From NCBI GenBank assembly GCA_025457665.1, contig JALOTY010000003.1:91375-155374 (forward strand): 64,000 nucleotides of DNA, read 5' to 3'. The notes under the pieces are model-generated. The model was not told the origin of the DNA, did no database searches, and was given only the letters and a program-made list of their open reading frames with translations. Below, one piece after another: positions 17,129 through 27,340 of the stretch. The position numbers and the translations under genes were made by a program. Positions within the stretch are counted from its first letter, which is position 1. Every line of letters begins with the position of its first letter. The DNA is from Akkermansiaceae bacterium. Its GTDB lineage: Bacteria; Verrucomicrobiota; Verrucomicrobiia; Verrucomicrobiales; Akkermansiaceae.

Positions 17129-19477
17129 ATGTCAGATCCATCCTCATCCCGCCCGCCGCAGGGCCCGAATCAAGGTCAGCGCGGACCGAACGAACCCACT
17201 CCTTTCAACTGGCGCCTCGCCGTTTTCCTCGGCATTGCGCTGATGATTTTGGGTCTCGCCTTTTTCAATGACGGCCTCGATGCCGCCTCGAAAAAGCTGA
17301 GCTACCGCGAGTTCCGCGAAGCCTGGGAGCGCGGGCTGGTGGTGAACGAAGGCAAAAAAGCCCTCAAGGTCCAAACCAACGAGGGCAGCTCCGACGCCCG
17401 CCTCATCGGCTGGATGCGCCCGGAAATCAAGGACCCCTCGACGCTCGATCTCTCGGAGAAATCTTTCCAGGTCAGCTTCGCCCGTCGCTCGCCGCAGGAG
17501 GAAATCATCACCGATGCCCTGGGCGATCGCGTTCCCACCCGCGTCTCTTCGGAAATGCTGCCGGATCTCGGCGTGCCTCAGAAGTCCTTCACGCCCTCGG
17601 AGTTTCGCGGGGCCATGGCGAATGGTTACATCGTGACCGATGATGCCCAGAAGCCGCTCACTCTTCACACCACCGCCTACGATGCGGTCCTCACCGGCAG
17701 CGCCAAGCTCCCGAACGCCCTCCCGGAAGTGAAGGATGAACAACTCGTGCCCTTCGAGGTGGAGACATCGATGTATCTCCTCGACACCGAGCTGAACGAG
17801 CTGATCAAGCGCAACGGAGTCCAGTATGTGCGCAATACCGACATGTTCGGCCGCATCGTGCTGACTTTCCTGCCTGTCCTCCTCATCATTCTCCTGCTCT
17901 TCTTCCTCTTCCGCCAGCAGATGAAAGCCGCCGGTCGCGGTGCCATGTCCTTCGGGAAATCCAAGGCACGCTTGCTCACCCGCGATCACAACAAGGTGAC
18001 CTTCAAGGACGTCGCCGGCATTCAGGAAGCCAAGGAAGAGCTTTGGGAAATCGTCGATTTCCTCCGCGATCCCCGCAAGTTCCAGAAGCTCGGTGGCTCC
18101 ATCCCCAAAGGCGTCCTCATGGTCGGACCTCCCGGCACCGGCAAGACCCTGCTCGCCCGCGCCATCGCCGGTGAGGCGGATGTGCCTTTCTTCTCCATCT
18201 CCGGTTCCGACTTCGTGGAAATGTTCGTCGGCGTCGGTGCCTCGCGCGTTCGTGACATGTTCGAACAAGGGAAGAAGCATGCGCCTTGTTTGATTTTCAT
18301 CGATGAAATCGATGCCGTCGGCCGCCATCGCGGTCACGGGCTCGGCGGCGGACACGACGAACGGGAGCAGACGCTCAACCAACTTCTCGTCGAGATGGAT
18401 GGCTTCGATACCCAGGAAGGCATCATCATCATCGCCGCCACCAACCGCCCGGATGTCCTCGATCCCGCCCTGCTTCGCCCGGGCCGTTTCGACCGTCAGG
18501 TCACCGTCTCGCTGCCGGACGTCAATGGTCGCGAACAGATCCTCAACGTCCATGCCAAGAAGATCAAACTCACGCCATCGACCGACCTTGCCGTGATCGC
18601 CCGCGGTACTCCCGGTTTCTCCGGTGCGGAGTTGGCCAATCTGATCAATGAAGCCGCCCTGCTCGCCGCACGAAAGGGGTTGAATGCCGTGACCATCGTC
18701 GAACTCGAGGAAGCCCGCGACAAGGTCCGTTGGGGCCGCGAACGCCGCAGTCTGGCGATGAGTGAAAAGGAAAAGATCGCCACCGCCTGGCACGAAGCCG
18801 GCCACGCGATCCTCCTCGCCAAGCTCGAACACTCGCAGCCGCTTCACAAGGTCACCATCATTCCCCGCGGTCCCTCACTCGGCTCCACCATGTGGCTGCC
18901 GGAGGGCGATCGATACAGCAAACAACGCAAGGAAGCCCTCGCCGATCTCGTGGTCGCCGTCGGGGGTCGGATCGCCGAGTCCTTCTACACCAGCGATATC
19001 TCCAATGGAGCCTCCGGTGACATCCGCATGGCCACCAGCCTCGCCCGCACCATGGTTTGCGAATGGGGCATGAGCGAAAAGCTGGGCATGATCGAATACG
19101 GCGATGGCGATGGCCCCGTGTTCCTCGCCCGCGAAATGTCCCGCTCCCGGAACTACTCGGAGGAAACCGCGCGCAGGATCGATGAGGAGATCAAGAAGCT
19201 CATCGATGATGCCCACGCCACCGCCACCACCATGCTCACGGCGGACAAGGACAAGGTGGAACTCATCGCCAACGCGCTCTTGGAATATGAGACCCTCGAT
19301 GCCTCGCATGTCCGCGACATCATCGAGAGCGGCGAAATGAAGAACCCGCCCAAGCTCCCGAGGCCCCCCGCCTTGCCCGAGGACACCCCGAGCAAGAAAA
19401 AGGGCAGCCCGGCCAGCGGAGCGGAAAAGGATGACGATGGCCCGCTCCCCGGAGCCGTCGTCGGTGCCCCCGCCTGA
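17129..19477 (+). CDS. ftsH: ATP-dependent zinc metalloprotease FtsH
   Basis: Membrane-anchored AAA protease for quality control. 782 residues from ATG 17129; the frame is open upstream but starts without family likeness. TM1 about 26-46, an enlarged periplasmic region (47-245, versus about 75 residues in E. coli), TM2 about 248-270, the AAA domain with Walker A GPPGTGKT near 333 and Walker [16 protein letters not shown], second region of homology [20 protein letters not shown], and the protease zinc site HEAGH near 555. The C-terminal tail is acidic and low complexity. The periplasmic part appears to contain two similar EFR-type segments ([12 protein letters not shown] and [13 protein letters not shown]), suggesting a duplicated FtsH extracellular domain. 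Confidence 0.96.
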   Translation: MSDPSSSRPPQGPNQGQRGPNEPTPFNWRLAVFLGIALMILGLAFFNDGLDAASKKLSYREFREAWERGLVVNEGKKALKVQTNEGSSDARLIGWMRPEIKDPSTLDLSEKSFQVSFARRSPQEEIITDALGDRVPTRVSSEMLPDLGVPQKSFTPSEFRGAMANGYIVTDDAQKPLTLHTTAYDAVLTGSAKLPNALPEVKDEQLVPFEVETSMYLLDTELNELIKRNGVQYVRNTDMFGRIVLTFLPVLLIILLLFFLFRQQMKAAGRGAMSFGKSKARLLTRDHNKVTFKDVAGIQEAKEELWEIVDFLRDPRKFQKLGGSIPKGVLMVGPPGTGKTLLARAIAGEADVPFFSISGSDFVEMFVGVGASRVRDMFEQGKKHAPCLIFIDEIDAVGRHRGHGLGGGHDEREQTLNQLLVEMDGFDTQEGIIIIAATNRPDVLDPALLRPGRFDRQVTVSLPDVNGREQILNVHAKKIKLTPSTDLAVIARGTPGFSGAELANLINEAALLAARKGLNAVTIVELEEARDKVRWGRERRSLAMSEKEKIATAWHEAGHAILLAKLEHSQPLHKVTIIPRGPSLGSTMWLPEGDRYSKQRKEALADLVVAVGGRIAESFYTSDISNGASGDIRMATSLARTMVCEWGMSEKLGMIEYGDGDGPVFLAREMSRSRNYSEETARRIDEEIKKLIDDAHATATTMLTADKDKVELIANALLEYETLDASHVRDIIESGEMKNPPKLPRPPALPEDTPSKKKGSPASGAEKDDDGPLPGAVVGAPA

Positions 19478-19507
19478 GGCCCTAACATTTCCCGAAATCC
19501 CTCCCCA

Positions 19508-19544
19508 CCGCCCGCCGGACTTCCTGCGGGCGGTTTTGTTTTTT
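19508..19544 (+). terminator. Rho-independent terminator after ftsH
   Basis: An 8-bp stem CCGCCCGC / GCGGGCGG with a 10-base loop is followed by TTTTGTTTTTT. It lies 30 bases after the ftsH stop and separates ftsH from the NAD operon. Confidence 0.88.
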
Positions 19545-19592
19545 GGGGGGAGGAATTGAAAAATTCCCGGAAATCGAAAAAAGCTGCTTTAC

Positions 19593-19613
19593 TTAGTGTG
19601 ATAAATACACGAA
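19593..19613 (+). promoter_or_regulatory. Candidate NrtR operator in front of the NAD operon
   Basis: A 21-bp imperfect palindrome of the form TTnGTGT-N7-ACACnAA ends 8 bases before the nrtR start codon. The inner GT-N7-AC spacing is the core reported for operators of the NrtR family. The site sits in the only non-coding stretch of the locus, in an A/T-rich background where the promoter must lie. It would allow the first gene product to control its own operon in response to ADP-ribose. Confidence 0.6.
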
Positions 19614-19621
19614 AAGAAGTC

Positions 19622-20308
19622 ATGCCTTTCACCTATGAATACCCCCGGCCGGCCTTGACCGTGGACTGCGTGGTTTTTGGTTTTGATGGAGATGGGCTGA
19701 TGGTCCTGCTGATTCGCCGCGGCCTTGAGCCTTTCATGGGTTCTTGGGCTCTGCCGGGCGGGTTCGTCGACATGGAGGAGAACCTCGATGAGGCGGCTCG
19801 TCGCGAATTGTTGGAGGAGACCCATCTGAAAGAGGTGTTTCTCGAACAACTTTTCACCTTCGGCAATCCGGGACGCGATCCTCGTGGGCGAGTGGTGAGC
19901 GTGGCCTATTATGCCTTGGTCCGGCCTGACCAAAACCCGGCAACGGGTGACTCCGATGCTGCGGAAGCCGCCTGGCACCCGGTAAACCATTTGCCCCCGC
20001 TCGCCTTCGATCACGCAGACATCCTGCGGATGGGTCTCGAGCGCCTGCGTGGCAAGATCCGTTATCAACCCATCGGCTTCGAGCTTCTCCCCAAACATTT
20101 CACACTCACTCAACTGCAAGAGCTATACGAGGCGATTCTTGGCCGTGGAATCGACAAGCGGAACTTCCGCAAGAAGCTCCTCGCCTATGATTTTTTGGTC
20201 CCCACCGATGAATTCACCACGGGAGCCCACCGCCCGGCGAGGCTCCATCGTTTCGACCGCCGACGCTACGACTCACTCGTTCGCAAAGGATTTCACTTCG
20301 AACTCTAA
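19622..20308 (+). CDS. nrtR: NrtR-type regulator: Nudix domain plus winged helix
   Basis: Transcription factor of NAD metabolism whose Nudix domain senses ADP-ribose. 228 residues from ATG 19622 ([20 protein letters not shown]). The Nudix domain spans about 8-140, with Nudix box [20 protein letters not shown] then THL. All catalytic glutamates and the Arg-Glu pair are kept; only the late glycine is replaced by histidine, so residual hydrolase activity cannot be ruled out. The C-terminal part has the winged-helix region of the family: [20 protein letters not shown], then KRNFRKKLL and the basic [15 protein letters not shown]. It is first in the operon, 7 bases before pncB, with a candidate operator upstream. 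Confidence 0.85.
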   Translation: MPFTYEYPRPALTVDCVVFGFDGDGLMVLLIRRGLEPFMGSWALPGGFVDMEENLDEAARRELLEETHLKEVFLEQLFTFGNPGRDPRGRVVSVAYYALVRPDQNPATGDSDAAEAAWHPVNHLPPLAFDHADILRMGLERLRGKIRYQPIGFELLPKHFTLTQLQELYEAILGRGIDKRNFRKKLLAYDFLVPTDEFTTGAHRPARLHRFDRRRYDSLVRKGFHFEL

Positions 20309-20315
20309 CTACTCG

Positions 20316-21746
20316 ATGCACTCACCCCTTCAGACGGATCTCTATCAGCTCACCATGGCCGCCGCTTACTGGCAGGCGGGCAAAGCGCATCAGGAGAGCG
20401 TGTTTCACCTTTTCTTCCGGCGACTGCCATTCAAGGGCGGATACGCCATCGCAGCAGGCCTCGGCCCGGCGCTGGAATGGCTTCGCGATTTCAAATTCAG
20501 CACGGAGGAAATCGATTATCTCGCCGCCCTGCGCACAAAGAACCAATACCCGATGTTTGAGGGGAAATTCCTCGATCACCTTGCCGACTTGCGTCTTGCC
20601 CTGGACATCGATGCGATCCCGGAGGGTTCGCTTGTTTTCGCTCATGAACCTTTGCTTCGCGTTCAAGGCCCCATCCTTCACGCCCAATTGGTGGAAACCG
20701 CTCTGCTCAACATCGTGAACTTCCAGACACTCATCGCTACCAAAGCGGCGCGGGTCTGTCACGCGGCGGCAGGGGCTCCTGTATTCGAGTTTGGCTATCG
20801 GCGCGCCCAGGGACCAGATGGTGGTCTCTCAGCCAGTCGCGCCTCATGGATTGGCGGATGCTGCGGCACCTCGAACGTTCTGGCGGGAAAAATCCATGGC
20901 ATTCCCGTCCGCGGCACCCATGCGCACTCATGGGTCATGTCCTTCGATGACGAGCAGGAGGCCTTCGACCGTTATGCCGACGCCATGCCGGATAACTCGA
21001 CCTTGCTTGTCGATACCTACGACACGCTCACCGGTGTGGATCGCGCCATTGAAACGGCCCGCCGCCTGCGGGCGAAGGGGCATCAGCTCAGCGGAATCCG
21101 CCTCGATTCCGGCGACCTTGCTTGGCTCAGTCAGCAAGCCCGGGCGCGACTTGATGCCGCCGGATTTCCGGAGGTCACCATTGTGGCGAGCAATGATCTC
21201 GACGAGCACCTCATCGAGAGCCTGCGCCATCAAGACGCAAAGATCGATGTCTGGGGTGTGGGAACCAACCTCGTCACCGCAGCCGATCAACCCGCACTCG
21301 GCGGGGTCTACAAACTTGCCGCCCTTCGTCTTGCCGATGGCACTTGGCAACCGCGCATCAAGCTCAGTGAACAACGGGCCAAAAGCTCCATTCCCGGGCG
21401 TCTCCAGGTCCGCCGTTACCAACTCGACGGCGAACTTATTGGCGATGCCATCCACGACATCGATCAGCCACCGCCCTCATCGGTCACAATCATCGATCCA
21501 GATGAGCCACTACGCCGGAAGGATATTCCCAAAGAAGCCGAATCCATGGATTTGCTTCAGCCCGTCATGAAAGAAGGAATGCTGATCGGATCAATCGAGA
21601 CTCCAACCGCAGCCAGGGAGCGTTGCCAAAGCTCCCTCGCCCAGATTCACCCCGGCATCCTCCGACTTGCCAATCCCCACCGTTACGCCGCCGGCATGGA
21701 GCAAACGCTCCATGAGCGCCGTGAGAGCATGATTCAAGAATTTTAA
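20316..21746 (+). CDS. pncB: Nicotinate phosphoribosyltransferase
   Basis: Makes nicotinate mononucleotide from nicotinate and PRPP, the entry step of the Preiss-Handler route. 476 residues. The start at 20316 gives the family N-terminus TDLYQLTMAAAYWQAG. Further hallmarks are FRRLPFKGGYAIAAGL, EFGYRRAQGPDGGLSASRAS, and GIPVRGTHAHSWVMSF with the regulatory histidine region. LDSGDLAWLS and VWGVGTNLVTAADQPALGGV hold the phosphate-binding part. The TDLYQLTM start distinguishes it from nicotinamide phosphoribosyltransferase (NadV). PncA, two kilobases into the same transcript's later half, would supply nicotinate. Confidence 0.93.
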   Translation: MHSPLQTDLYQLTMAAAYWQAGKAHQESVFHLFFRRLPFKGGYAIAAGLGPALEWLRDFKFSTEEIDYLAALRTKNQYPMFEGKFLDHLADLRLALDIDAIPEGSLVFAHEPLLRVQGPILHAQLVETALLNIVNFQTLIATKAARVCHAAAGAPVFEFGYRRAQGPDGGLSASRASWIGGCCGTSNVLAGKIHGIPVRGTHAHSWVMSFDDEQEAFDRYADAMPDNSTLLVDTYDTLTGVDRAIETARRLRAKGHQLSGIRLDSGDLAWLSQQARARLDAAGFPEVTIVASNDLDEHLIESLRHQDAKIDVWGVGTNLVTAADQPALGGVYKLAALRLADGTWQPRIKLSEQRAKSSIPGRLQVRRYQLDGELIGDAIHDIDQPPPSSVTIIDPDEPLRRKDIPKEAESMDLLQPVMKEGMLIGSIETPTAARERCQSSLAQIHPGILRLANPHRYAAGMEQTLHERRESMIQEF

Positions 21747-21757
21747 CATGATATTCC

Positions 21758-22636
21758 ATGGACCATAAAAGGATCAGTAAATTCCTTAGCCTCGTTCTCC
21801 GGCATGATCCCGCGCGGATCGGCATTCATCTTGATGAGCAAGGCTGGACAGACAGCGCAAAATTGATCGAGGCCTGCAATGGTAATGGTGTGCCGATCGA
21901 TTTTCCGTTGTTGGAAGAAATCGTGAGGAGCAGCGACAAACAACGGTTTGCTCTCAATGATGACAAATCCCGCATTCGTGCCAATCAGGGGCACTCCGTC
22001 ACTGTAGACCTGGATTTGGAAAAAATCAGACCGCCCCGCCATCTGTTCCACGGAACCGTTGAGAAGTATCTAGAGTCGATTCGTGAGAAAGGCTTGAAAA
22101 AAGGCGAGCGTCATCATGTGCATCTCAGCGCGGACATTGATACTGCGTTGAAAGTAGGAGAGAGAAGGGGAAGGCCAATTCTCCTTGTGATCAACGCGCA
22201 AGAAATGCACGAGCAGGGGCATGAGTTTCATCGCTCTGCAAACGGAGTTTGGCTCGTGGATCACGCGTCAGCCAGCTTCATTCGTTTCAATGTCAGAACC
22301 TCCGTGCTTTACCGTCCCGTTGGCCCGGAAGAGCTGGCATTGATTGAAGCCAGTGGTTGGTCTGCATTTCCTCCACGTTTGCCCGATCAACCGATTTTCT
22401 ATCCTGTCACCAACGAAGCCTACGCCATCCAGATCGCCCGTGACTGGAATGTGAAAGCCTCGGGTTCAGGATACGTCACGAAATTTCATGTCGATGCCGA
22501 TTTCCTTTCACGCTATCCCGTGCAGGTCGTCGGTGGTCGAGAGCATGCCGAGCATTGGATTCCTGCCGAGGAGTTGGAGGAATTCAATCACCACATCTTG
22601 GGGCCCATCACCATAACCCGCAGCTATCCCGAGTGA
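21758..22636 (+). CDS. kptA: KptA/Tpt1 RNA 2'-phosphotransferase fused to a C-terminal 'crystallin J1-like' domain
   Basis: KptA moves a 2'-phosphate from RNA to NAD, giving ADP-ribose 1'',2''-cyclic phosphate and nicotinamide. Residues 1-180 are a full KptA: ISKFLSLVLRHDP (Arg15, His16), HLFHGT ending at 100, VHLSADIDTALKVGERRGRP (121-140) and ANGVWLV. Residues 183-292 are extra: LYRPVGPEELALIEASGW, then AFPPRLPDQPIFYPVTNEAY, AIQIARDWN and EHWIPAEELEEFN. That part resembles free-standing bacterial proteins labelled 'ADP-ribosylation/crystallin J1', function unknown. KptA alone is about 180 residues, so this is a fusion. It starts 11 bases after pncB, and its stop overlaps the next start (GTGA). 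GC content is visibly lower than in the flanking chromosome. Confidence 0.88.
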   Translation: MDHKRISKFLSLVLRHDPARIGIHLDEQGWTDSAKLIEACNGNGVPIDFPLLEEIVRSSDKQRFALNDDKSRIRANQGHSVTVDLDLEKIRPPRHLFHGTVEKYLESIREKGLKKGERHHVHLSADIDTALKVGERRGRPILLVINAQEMHEQGHEFHRSANGVWLVDHASASFIRFNVRTSVLYRPVGPEELALIEASGWSAFPPRLPDQPIFYPVTNEAYAIQIARDWNVKASGSGYVTKFHVDADFLSRYPVQVVGGREHAEHWIPAEELEEFNHHILGPITITRSYPE

Positions 22637-23649
22637 GACCGTCTATCACATCCTGCCTGTTGGGTGGCGCTTTGGGGGACTCCATAGGCCTTCCTTCGGA
22701 AGGTATGAACGCCGCGCGAATCTCCCGTTTGAGATCAGGACCGCTTCGGCAGTCGCTGGTATTCGGACGTGGAATGGTGAGTGACGATACGGAACATGCG
22801 GTCATGACTCTGCTTAGCCTTCGCGAAAGCGATGGTGATGCAGGGCAGTTTGAGAAAGCGCTCGCCCGCCATCTGCGGTGGTGGCTTGCTGCAGTGCCCG
22901 CAGGGGTTGGCCTGGCGACAGCGCGATCGATTCTCAAGTTGTGGATTGGCTTTCCACCCTCATCCAGCGGTGTGGTTTCCGCCGGAAACGGCCCGCTCAT
23001 GCGAGCCCCTGTGATCGGCTTGTTTTTCAACGAAGATGCCGAGCAACGCGAGCGCCATATCAAGATCTCGACAAGCATGACTCATCGTGATCCCAGGGCA
23101 GTCGAGGCGGCACTCATGATTGGGGAAGCCACGGCCATTGCCGCGGGACCCAAGGAAGAGGAAGATCAGATATTGAGACGATTGGAAAGGCATGTGACGA
23201 GCGATGAAATGCGACTTCGCTTCGCCAAAATCCGCGAACATCTCGCCGCGCGCCAGAGCGTCAACGCCTTTGCGGATTCCTTCTCGAGAAAAGCTGGGTT
23301 TGTTTCAGGGTTTGCTCCGGATACGGCGGCTGTCGCGATTTACGCCTGGCTCCATCATCGAGGTGATTTTACCGCTACGGTCGAATCTGTGATCCGTTGC
23401 GGCGGAGATACCGACACGGTAGCCTTCGTTGCGGGGTCCATTGCGGGAGCCGAAGTCGGAATCAAGGGGCTGAATTCCTCGTGGCTCGACGCACTCTCCG
23501 ACTACCCCCTCAGTGTGGGCTTTCTGAAAAACATGATGGAAAGGGAAAATGCCCACTTCCCATTCTGGCCACAGCTCGTTTTCCGCAATCTGGTCTTCCT
23601 GATCATCGTCCTTACGCACGGTTTTCGGAGGCTTCTTCCCCCTTACTGA
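22633..23649 (+). CDS. ADP-ribosylglycohydrolase (DraG/ARH family)
   Basis: Removes ADP-ribose from modified targets or from O-acyl-type ADP-ribose compounds. 338 residues from a GTG at 22633 that overlaps the kptA stop. The N-terminal helix LLGGALGDSIGLPSEGM and the metal motif VSDDTEHAVM (Asp51, Asp52, Thr53) pair with CGGDTDTVAFVAGSIAGA near the C-terminus (Asp259, Thr260, Asp261, Thr262). These form the two-metal site of the family. The last 25 residues (FRNLVFLIIVLTHGFRRLL) are hydrophobic and could be a membrane or amphipathic tail, which is unusual. The substrate may be an ADP-ribosylated protein, nucleic acid or KptA-derived product; context cannot decide. Confidence 0.88.
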   Translation: MRPSITSCLLGGALGDSIGLPSEGMNAARISRLRSGPLRQSLVFGRGMVSDDTEHAVMTLLSLRESDGDAGQFEKALARHLRWWLAAVPAGVGLATARSILKLWIGFPPSSSGVVSAGNGPLMRAPVIGLFFNEDAEQRERHIKISTSMTHRDPRAVEAALMIGEATAIAAGPKEEEDQILRRLERHVTSDEMRLRFAKIREHLAARQSVNAFADSFSRKAGFVSGFAPDTAAVAIYAWLHHRGDFTATVESVIRCGGDTDTVAFVAGSIAGAEVGIKGLNSSWLDALSDYPLSVGFLKNMMERENAHFPFWPQLVFRNLVFLIIVLTHGFRRLLPPY

Positions 23650-23657
23650 GAGATATC

Positions 23658-25601
23658 ATGTCACGCATCAAAGCCGCTGTCCTTGCTCTGAACCAGACGC
23701 CCCTTGATTGGCGGGGGAATGCCGCCCGTATCCGCACTGCCTTGAAGGAGGCGCGTGTGCAAGGGGCCGAACTGGTCTGTCTGCCCGAACTCTCGATCAC
23801 TGGCTATGGCTGTGAAGATGCATTCTTCGCTCCCGAAATATGGGCCCGTGCCTGGCAGTCCTTGGTGGATTTGCTGCCTGAAACCCGAGGAATGGTGGTC
23901 GCTTTCGGACTACCGGTGACCCATCAGCATGCTCTTTACAATGTCGCGGCTCTTGCGGCCGATGGGGTCCTTGTGGGTCTTGCCACCAAACAAAACCTTG
24001 CTGGCGATGGCCTTCATTACGAACCGAGGTGGTTCAAACCATGGCCCACCGGCATCGTGGATGTCTTTCATTGCCCGGAAGGTGATGCGATTCCCATCGG
24101 TGATCTGGTCTTCGACCTTGGCGGCAACCGCCTGGGCTTCGAAATCTGCGAGGATGCGTGGGTTGCAGGTCGGCCGGGTTCACGGCTCGTCGCCCGGGCT
24201 GTCGATGTGATCTTGAACCCAAGTGCGAGCCACTTCGCCTTTGGCAAAGCAGTAGTCCGCAGGCGCTTCGTCGCCGAAGGATCGCGGTCTTTTGGAGTGG
24301 CCTATCTTTATGCCAATCTCTTGGGAAATGAGTCGGGTCGCACCATCTACGATGGGCAGCTTCTCATCGCTCAACGCGGTGAGATCCTTGCCGAAAGTGC
24401 GCGTTTCTCCTTTCAGGAGGTTTGTCTTCTCGTGGAGACGATCGATCTGCAGGCCGGACGACTTGTGAAATCGCGACTTGCAAGTCATCGCCCCACATTG
24501 CCTGCCGCCGCAGACGATGGCATCGTAAACTGTGATTTTCATTGGAAATCGCAGCCTGCTGAGTTCCGTCAAACCTTCATCCATTCCGAGCTGTCGAAAG
24601 AGGAAGAGTTCACCCGTGCGGTGGCTTTGGGCCTGTTTGACTACCTGCGAAAAAGCCGTGCAAGTGGCTATGTGGTTTCGCTCAGCGGTGGTGCGGATTC
24701 CTCGGCGGTTGCATGTCTCGTGCGAATCATGCGAGATCTGGCCATCGCTGAACTCGGTGAAAATGCGGGAGGAAAGCTTCCTTCCATCGACATGAAGGAG
24801 CTGCTTCTCACCGCCTACCAAGCCACCGAGAATAGCGGAGAAGTGACCCTCCGAGCCGCTCGCACGCTGGCGGATGCGCTTGGTTCAACGCATTACGAAC
24901 TTGATCTCAGCCAGATTCATGGCGCTTACCTCGATCTTGTTTCACAGGCTCAGGCAAGTCCGCTCGACTGGAATCAACATGACATCGCCCTGCAAAACAT
25001 CCAGGCTCGTGTCCGCGCTCCCGGCATCTGGATGTTGGCGAATCTCCGCAATGCCCTGCTGCTCACGACCAGCAATCGTAGCGAGGCAGCGGTTGGCTAC
25101 GCCACCATGGATGGCGACACCGCAGGCGGCCTTGCGCCAGTTTCCGGAATCGACAAGCTTTTCCTGCGCCAATGGTTGCGTTGGCTGGAAACCACCGGAC
25201 CGGAAATCCGTGGCACGCGGCATCCCGTGCCACAACTCGCGGTGGTCAATCAACAGATCCCAACGGCGGAGTTGCGTCCGCAGGACGCCGCGCAAAGCGA
25301 CGAGGACGATCTCATGCCCTACGAGGTGCTCGACTTCATCGAGCGTGCCGCCATTCGTGACCACCAAGGGCCGGCCTCTATCCTGGAACTGCTCGAAGCA
25401 CGCTTCCCTGATCGCACGCGCGAGGATCGCCTTCTTTGGACACGCCGCTTTTTCACCCTCTGGAGTCGCAATCAATGGAAGCGCGAACGCTATGCGCCCG
25501 GATTCCATCTTGATGACGAAAATCTCGATCCCAAAACCTGGTGTCGCTGGCCCATCCTGAGTGGTGGGTTTGCCGACGAACTCAAGGAACTTGAATCATG
25601 A
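23658..25601 (+). CDS. nadE: Glutamine-dependent NAD synthetase
   Basis: Last step of NAD synthesis: amidates nicotinate adenine dinucleotide using glutamine. 647 residues, the two-domain form. The N-terminal nitrilase-like glutaminase (1-290) has the Glu-Lys-Cys triad in [13 protein letters not shown] (Glu44), [10 protein letters not shown] and GFEICEDAW (Cys near 164). The C-terminal synthetase has the P-loop [16 protein letters not shown] (about 341-355) and [20 protein letters not shown]. The start at 23658 is 8 bases after the glycohydrolase stop. Its stop overlaps the macrodomain start (ATGA). Confidence 0.95.
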   Translation: MSRIKAAVLALNQTPLDWRGNAARIRTALKEARVQGAELVCLPELSITGYGCEDAFFAPEIWARAWQSLVDLLPETRGMVVAFGLPVTHQHALYNVAALAADGVLVGLATKQNLAGDGLHYEPRWFKPWPTGIVDVFHCPEGDAIPIGDLVFDLGGNRLGFEICEDAWVAGRPGSRLVARAVDVILNPSASHFAFGKAVVRRRFVAEGSRSFGVAYLYANLLGNESGRTIYDGQLLIAQRGEILAESARFSFQEVCLLVETIDLQAGRLVKSRLASHRPTLPAAADDGIVNCDFHWKSQPAEFRQTFIHSELSKEEEFTRAVALGLFDYLRKSRASGYVVSLSGGADSSAVACLVRIMRDLAIAELGENAGGKLPSIDMKELLLTAYQATENSGEVTLRAARTLADALGSTHYELDLSQIHGAYLDLVSQAQASPLDWNQHDIALQNIQARVRAPGIWMLANLRNALLLTTSNRSEAAVGYATMDGDTAGGLAPVSGIDKLFLRQWLRWLETTGPEIRGTRHPVPQLAVVNQQIPTAELRPQDAAQSDEDDLMPYEVLDFIERAAIRDHQGPASILELLEARFPDRTREDRLLWTRRFFTLWSRNQWKRERYAPGFHLDDENLDPKTWCRWPILSGGFADELKELES

Positions 25602-26119
25602 GAGCAATCCGTGCTGATATTACCACGCTCGAAGTGGATGCCATCGTAAATGCCGCAAACTCAAGCCTGCTGGGTGGAGGCGGAGTAGATGGAGCAATCC
25701 ATCGGGCGGCGGGTCCGGATTTGGTGCATGAATGTCGGCTACTGGGCGGATGCAAAGTGGGTGAGGCAAAGATCACCAAGGGCTATCGATTGCCCGCAAA
25801 GCATATCATTCATACTGTTGGGCCGGTTTGGAACGAAGGGACCCGAAGCGAAGCCAAATTGTTGGCTTCGTGTTACCGAAATGCCCTGACTCTTGCTCAA
25901 TCAAAGGGAATCTATTCCATCGCATTTCCATCGATTTCTACTGGGATTTTTGGTTATCCAAAGGAACAAGCCGCCCGGATCGCTATCGAAACTTGTGGTG
26001 AATTCCTTGCTTCAAATCCCGCAGCTTTGGAGGTGACTTTCTGCTGCTTCACCCTTCATGATCTCTCGATTTACGAAACCCTACTCCCTCAAGCGAATGA
26101 ACGCACTGATCCTCGTTGA
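25598..26119 (+). CDS. Macrodomain protein, YmdB/O-acetyl-ADP-ribose deacetylase type
   Basis: Binds and hydrolyses ADP-ribose derivatives (O-acetyl-ADP-ribose, ADP-ribose 1''-phosphate, mono-ADP-ribosyl esters). 173 residues. The macrodomain core is textbook: [20 protein letters not shown] then [30 protein letters not shown] and [18 protein letters not shown]. The start overlaps the nadE stop. A role after KptA is plausible because ADP-ribose 1''-phosphate is formed from the KptA cyclic phosphate. GC content is noticeably low, near 50% by eye. Confidence 0.94.
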   Translation: MRAIRADITTLEVDAIVNAANSSLLGGGGVDGAIHRAAGPDLVHECRLLGGCKVGEAKITKGYRLPAKHIIHTVGPVWNEGTRSEAKLLASCYRNALTLAQSKGIYSIAFPSISTGIFGYPKEQAARIAIETCGEFLASNPAALEVTFCCFTLHDLSIYETLLPQANERTDPR

Positions 26120-26693
26120 TATCCAAAACGACTTTTTGCCCGGTGGGGCGCTTGCTGTTCCTGATGGCGATGCGGTGATTCCCATCGCGAACGATCTGAT
26201 GAAGGAGGCCGAGGTGGTTGTGGCCACTCAGGACTGGCATCCGCCGGATCACGGCAGTTTCGCCGTAAACCACCCAGGGCGAGCTGTTTTTGAGACTATC
26301 GATCTTCATGGTCTTTCACAGACACTTTGGCCGGTTCACTGCGTGGAAGAAACGCACGGCGCGGCCTTTGCTGATGCACTCGAGGTATCCCGCATTGAGA
26401 AAGTTTTTCGCAAAGGTACACGACCGGAGATCGATAGCTACAGCGGTTTCCACGACAACGGTCGCCGCCATAGCACTGGCATGGCGGATTGGCTTCGCGG
26501 TCGGGGGGTGACTCAGGTGACCGTGTGTGGACTTGCCACCGACTATTGTGTGAAATTCACCGCCCTCGATGCCATAGACGAAGGATTTCGCACCACGCTC
26601 GCTCTTGGCGCCTGCCGCGGTGTGAACCTCAAGCCTGGCGATGTCGAGCAAGCCATTCAGGAAATGCAACAACGTGGAGTCGTCATCGCATGA
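26097..26693 (+). CDS. pncA: Nicotinamidase
   Basis: Hydrolyses nicotinamide to nicotinate, feeding PncB. 198 residues from ATG 26097, which overlaps the end of the macrodomain gene by 23 bases. The catalytic triad Asp-Lys-Cys is visible: Asp8 in [18 protein letters not shown], Lys in [18 protein letters not shown], and Cys in [17 protein letters not shown]. The metal site is [10 protein letters not shown]. The stop overlaps the pnuC start (ATGA). Confidence 0.94.
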   Translation: MNALILVDIQNDFLPGGALAVPDGDAVIPIANDLMKEAEVVVATQDWHPPDHGSFAVNHPGRAVFETIDLHGLSQTLWPVHCVEETHGAAFADALEVSRIEKVFRKGTRPEIDSYSGFHDNGRRHSTGMADWLRGRGVTQVTVCGLATDYCVKFTALDAIDEGFRTTLALGACRGVNLKPGDVEQAIQEMQQRGVVIA

Positions 26694-27340
26694 GAGACGG
26701 GAATCGAATGATCTCGCTTGAAGCGCTGGCGGTGTATGCGTTTTCCGCGCTCCTGCTTCTTACTGCGTGGCAGAAGTGGCTGCCGCTTGATCTTACTGAA
26801 GCATTTGGCTTCGCGACCGGCGCGATTTGCGTGTGGCTGGTCACCAAGGGCAACATCTGGAACTGGCCTGTGGGCCTGTTAAACAATATCTTTTTTGCCA
26901 TTCTGTTCTGGCGGGCGCGGTTGTTCGCCGATTTCGGTTTGCAAGGGGTCTATTTCGCACTCGGCATCTTCGGTTGGTGGGCCTGGATGAACGGTGGTGA
27001 ACAACGCTCGCCACTACCCGTCTCACGGACGAGTCGCCTCGAGTGGTCGATACTCTTCATTGTTCTCACAGCGGGCACGTGGGCATTGCGCGAGATTTTG
27101 ATCCTGATCAACGGTGCGGTTCCCTTCTGGGATGCAGTGACAACCATCCTTTGTCTGTGCGCCCAATACCTTCTCTGCCGAAAACGCATTGAGAATTGGT
27201 TCTTCTGGATCGCCGCCGATGTCATCTACGTGCCACTTTATTTTTCACGTGGCCTGCCGCTTACTGGGATTCTGTATGCAGGATTCCTGTTTCTTTGTTT
27301 GGTCGGCCTAAAGCGATGGAGAAGGGAACTGCATTCATGA
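26690..27340 (+). CDS. pnuC: Nicotinamide riboside transporter PnuC family
   Basis: Membrane transporter for nicotinamide riboside, trapped by phosphorylation inside the cell. 216 residues with about seven hydrophobic segments. Family features are GNIWNWPVGLLNNIFFAILF, GLQGVYFALGIFGWWAW and IENWFFWIAADVIYVPLYFS. The start overlaps the pncA stop; a second ATG six codons on is possible. It is followed by nadR with an ATGA overlap, so transport and kinase genes are coupled. Confidence 0.93.
   Translation: MRDGNRMISLEALAVYAFSALLLLTAWQKWLPLDLTEAFGFATGAICVWLVTKGNIWNWPVGLLNNIFFAILFWRARLFADFGLQGVYFALGIFGWWAWMNGGEQRSPLPVSRTSRLEWSILFIVLTAGTWALREILILINGAVPFWDAVTTILCLCAQYLLCRKRIENWFFWIAADVIYVPLYFSRGLPLTGILYAGFLFLCLVGLKRWRRELHS

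Noticed and set aside
20316..21746. Nicotinamide phosphoribosyltransferase (nadV)
   Set aside because: The start TDLYQLTMAAAYW and the GTHAHSW region fit nicotinate phosphoribosyltransferase (pncB) instead.
22633..23649. DraG acting on nitrogenase reductase
   Set aside because: The family is the same, but no nif or draT gene is present; the NAD/ADP-ribose setting points to another target.
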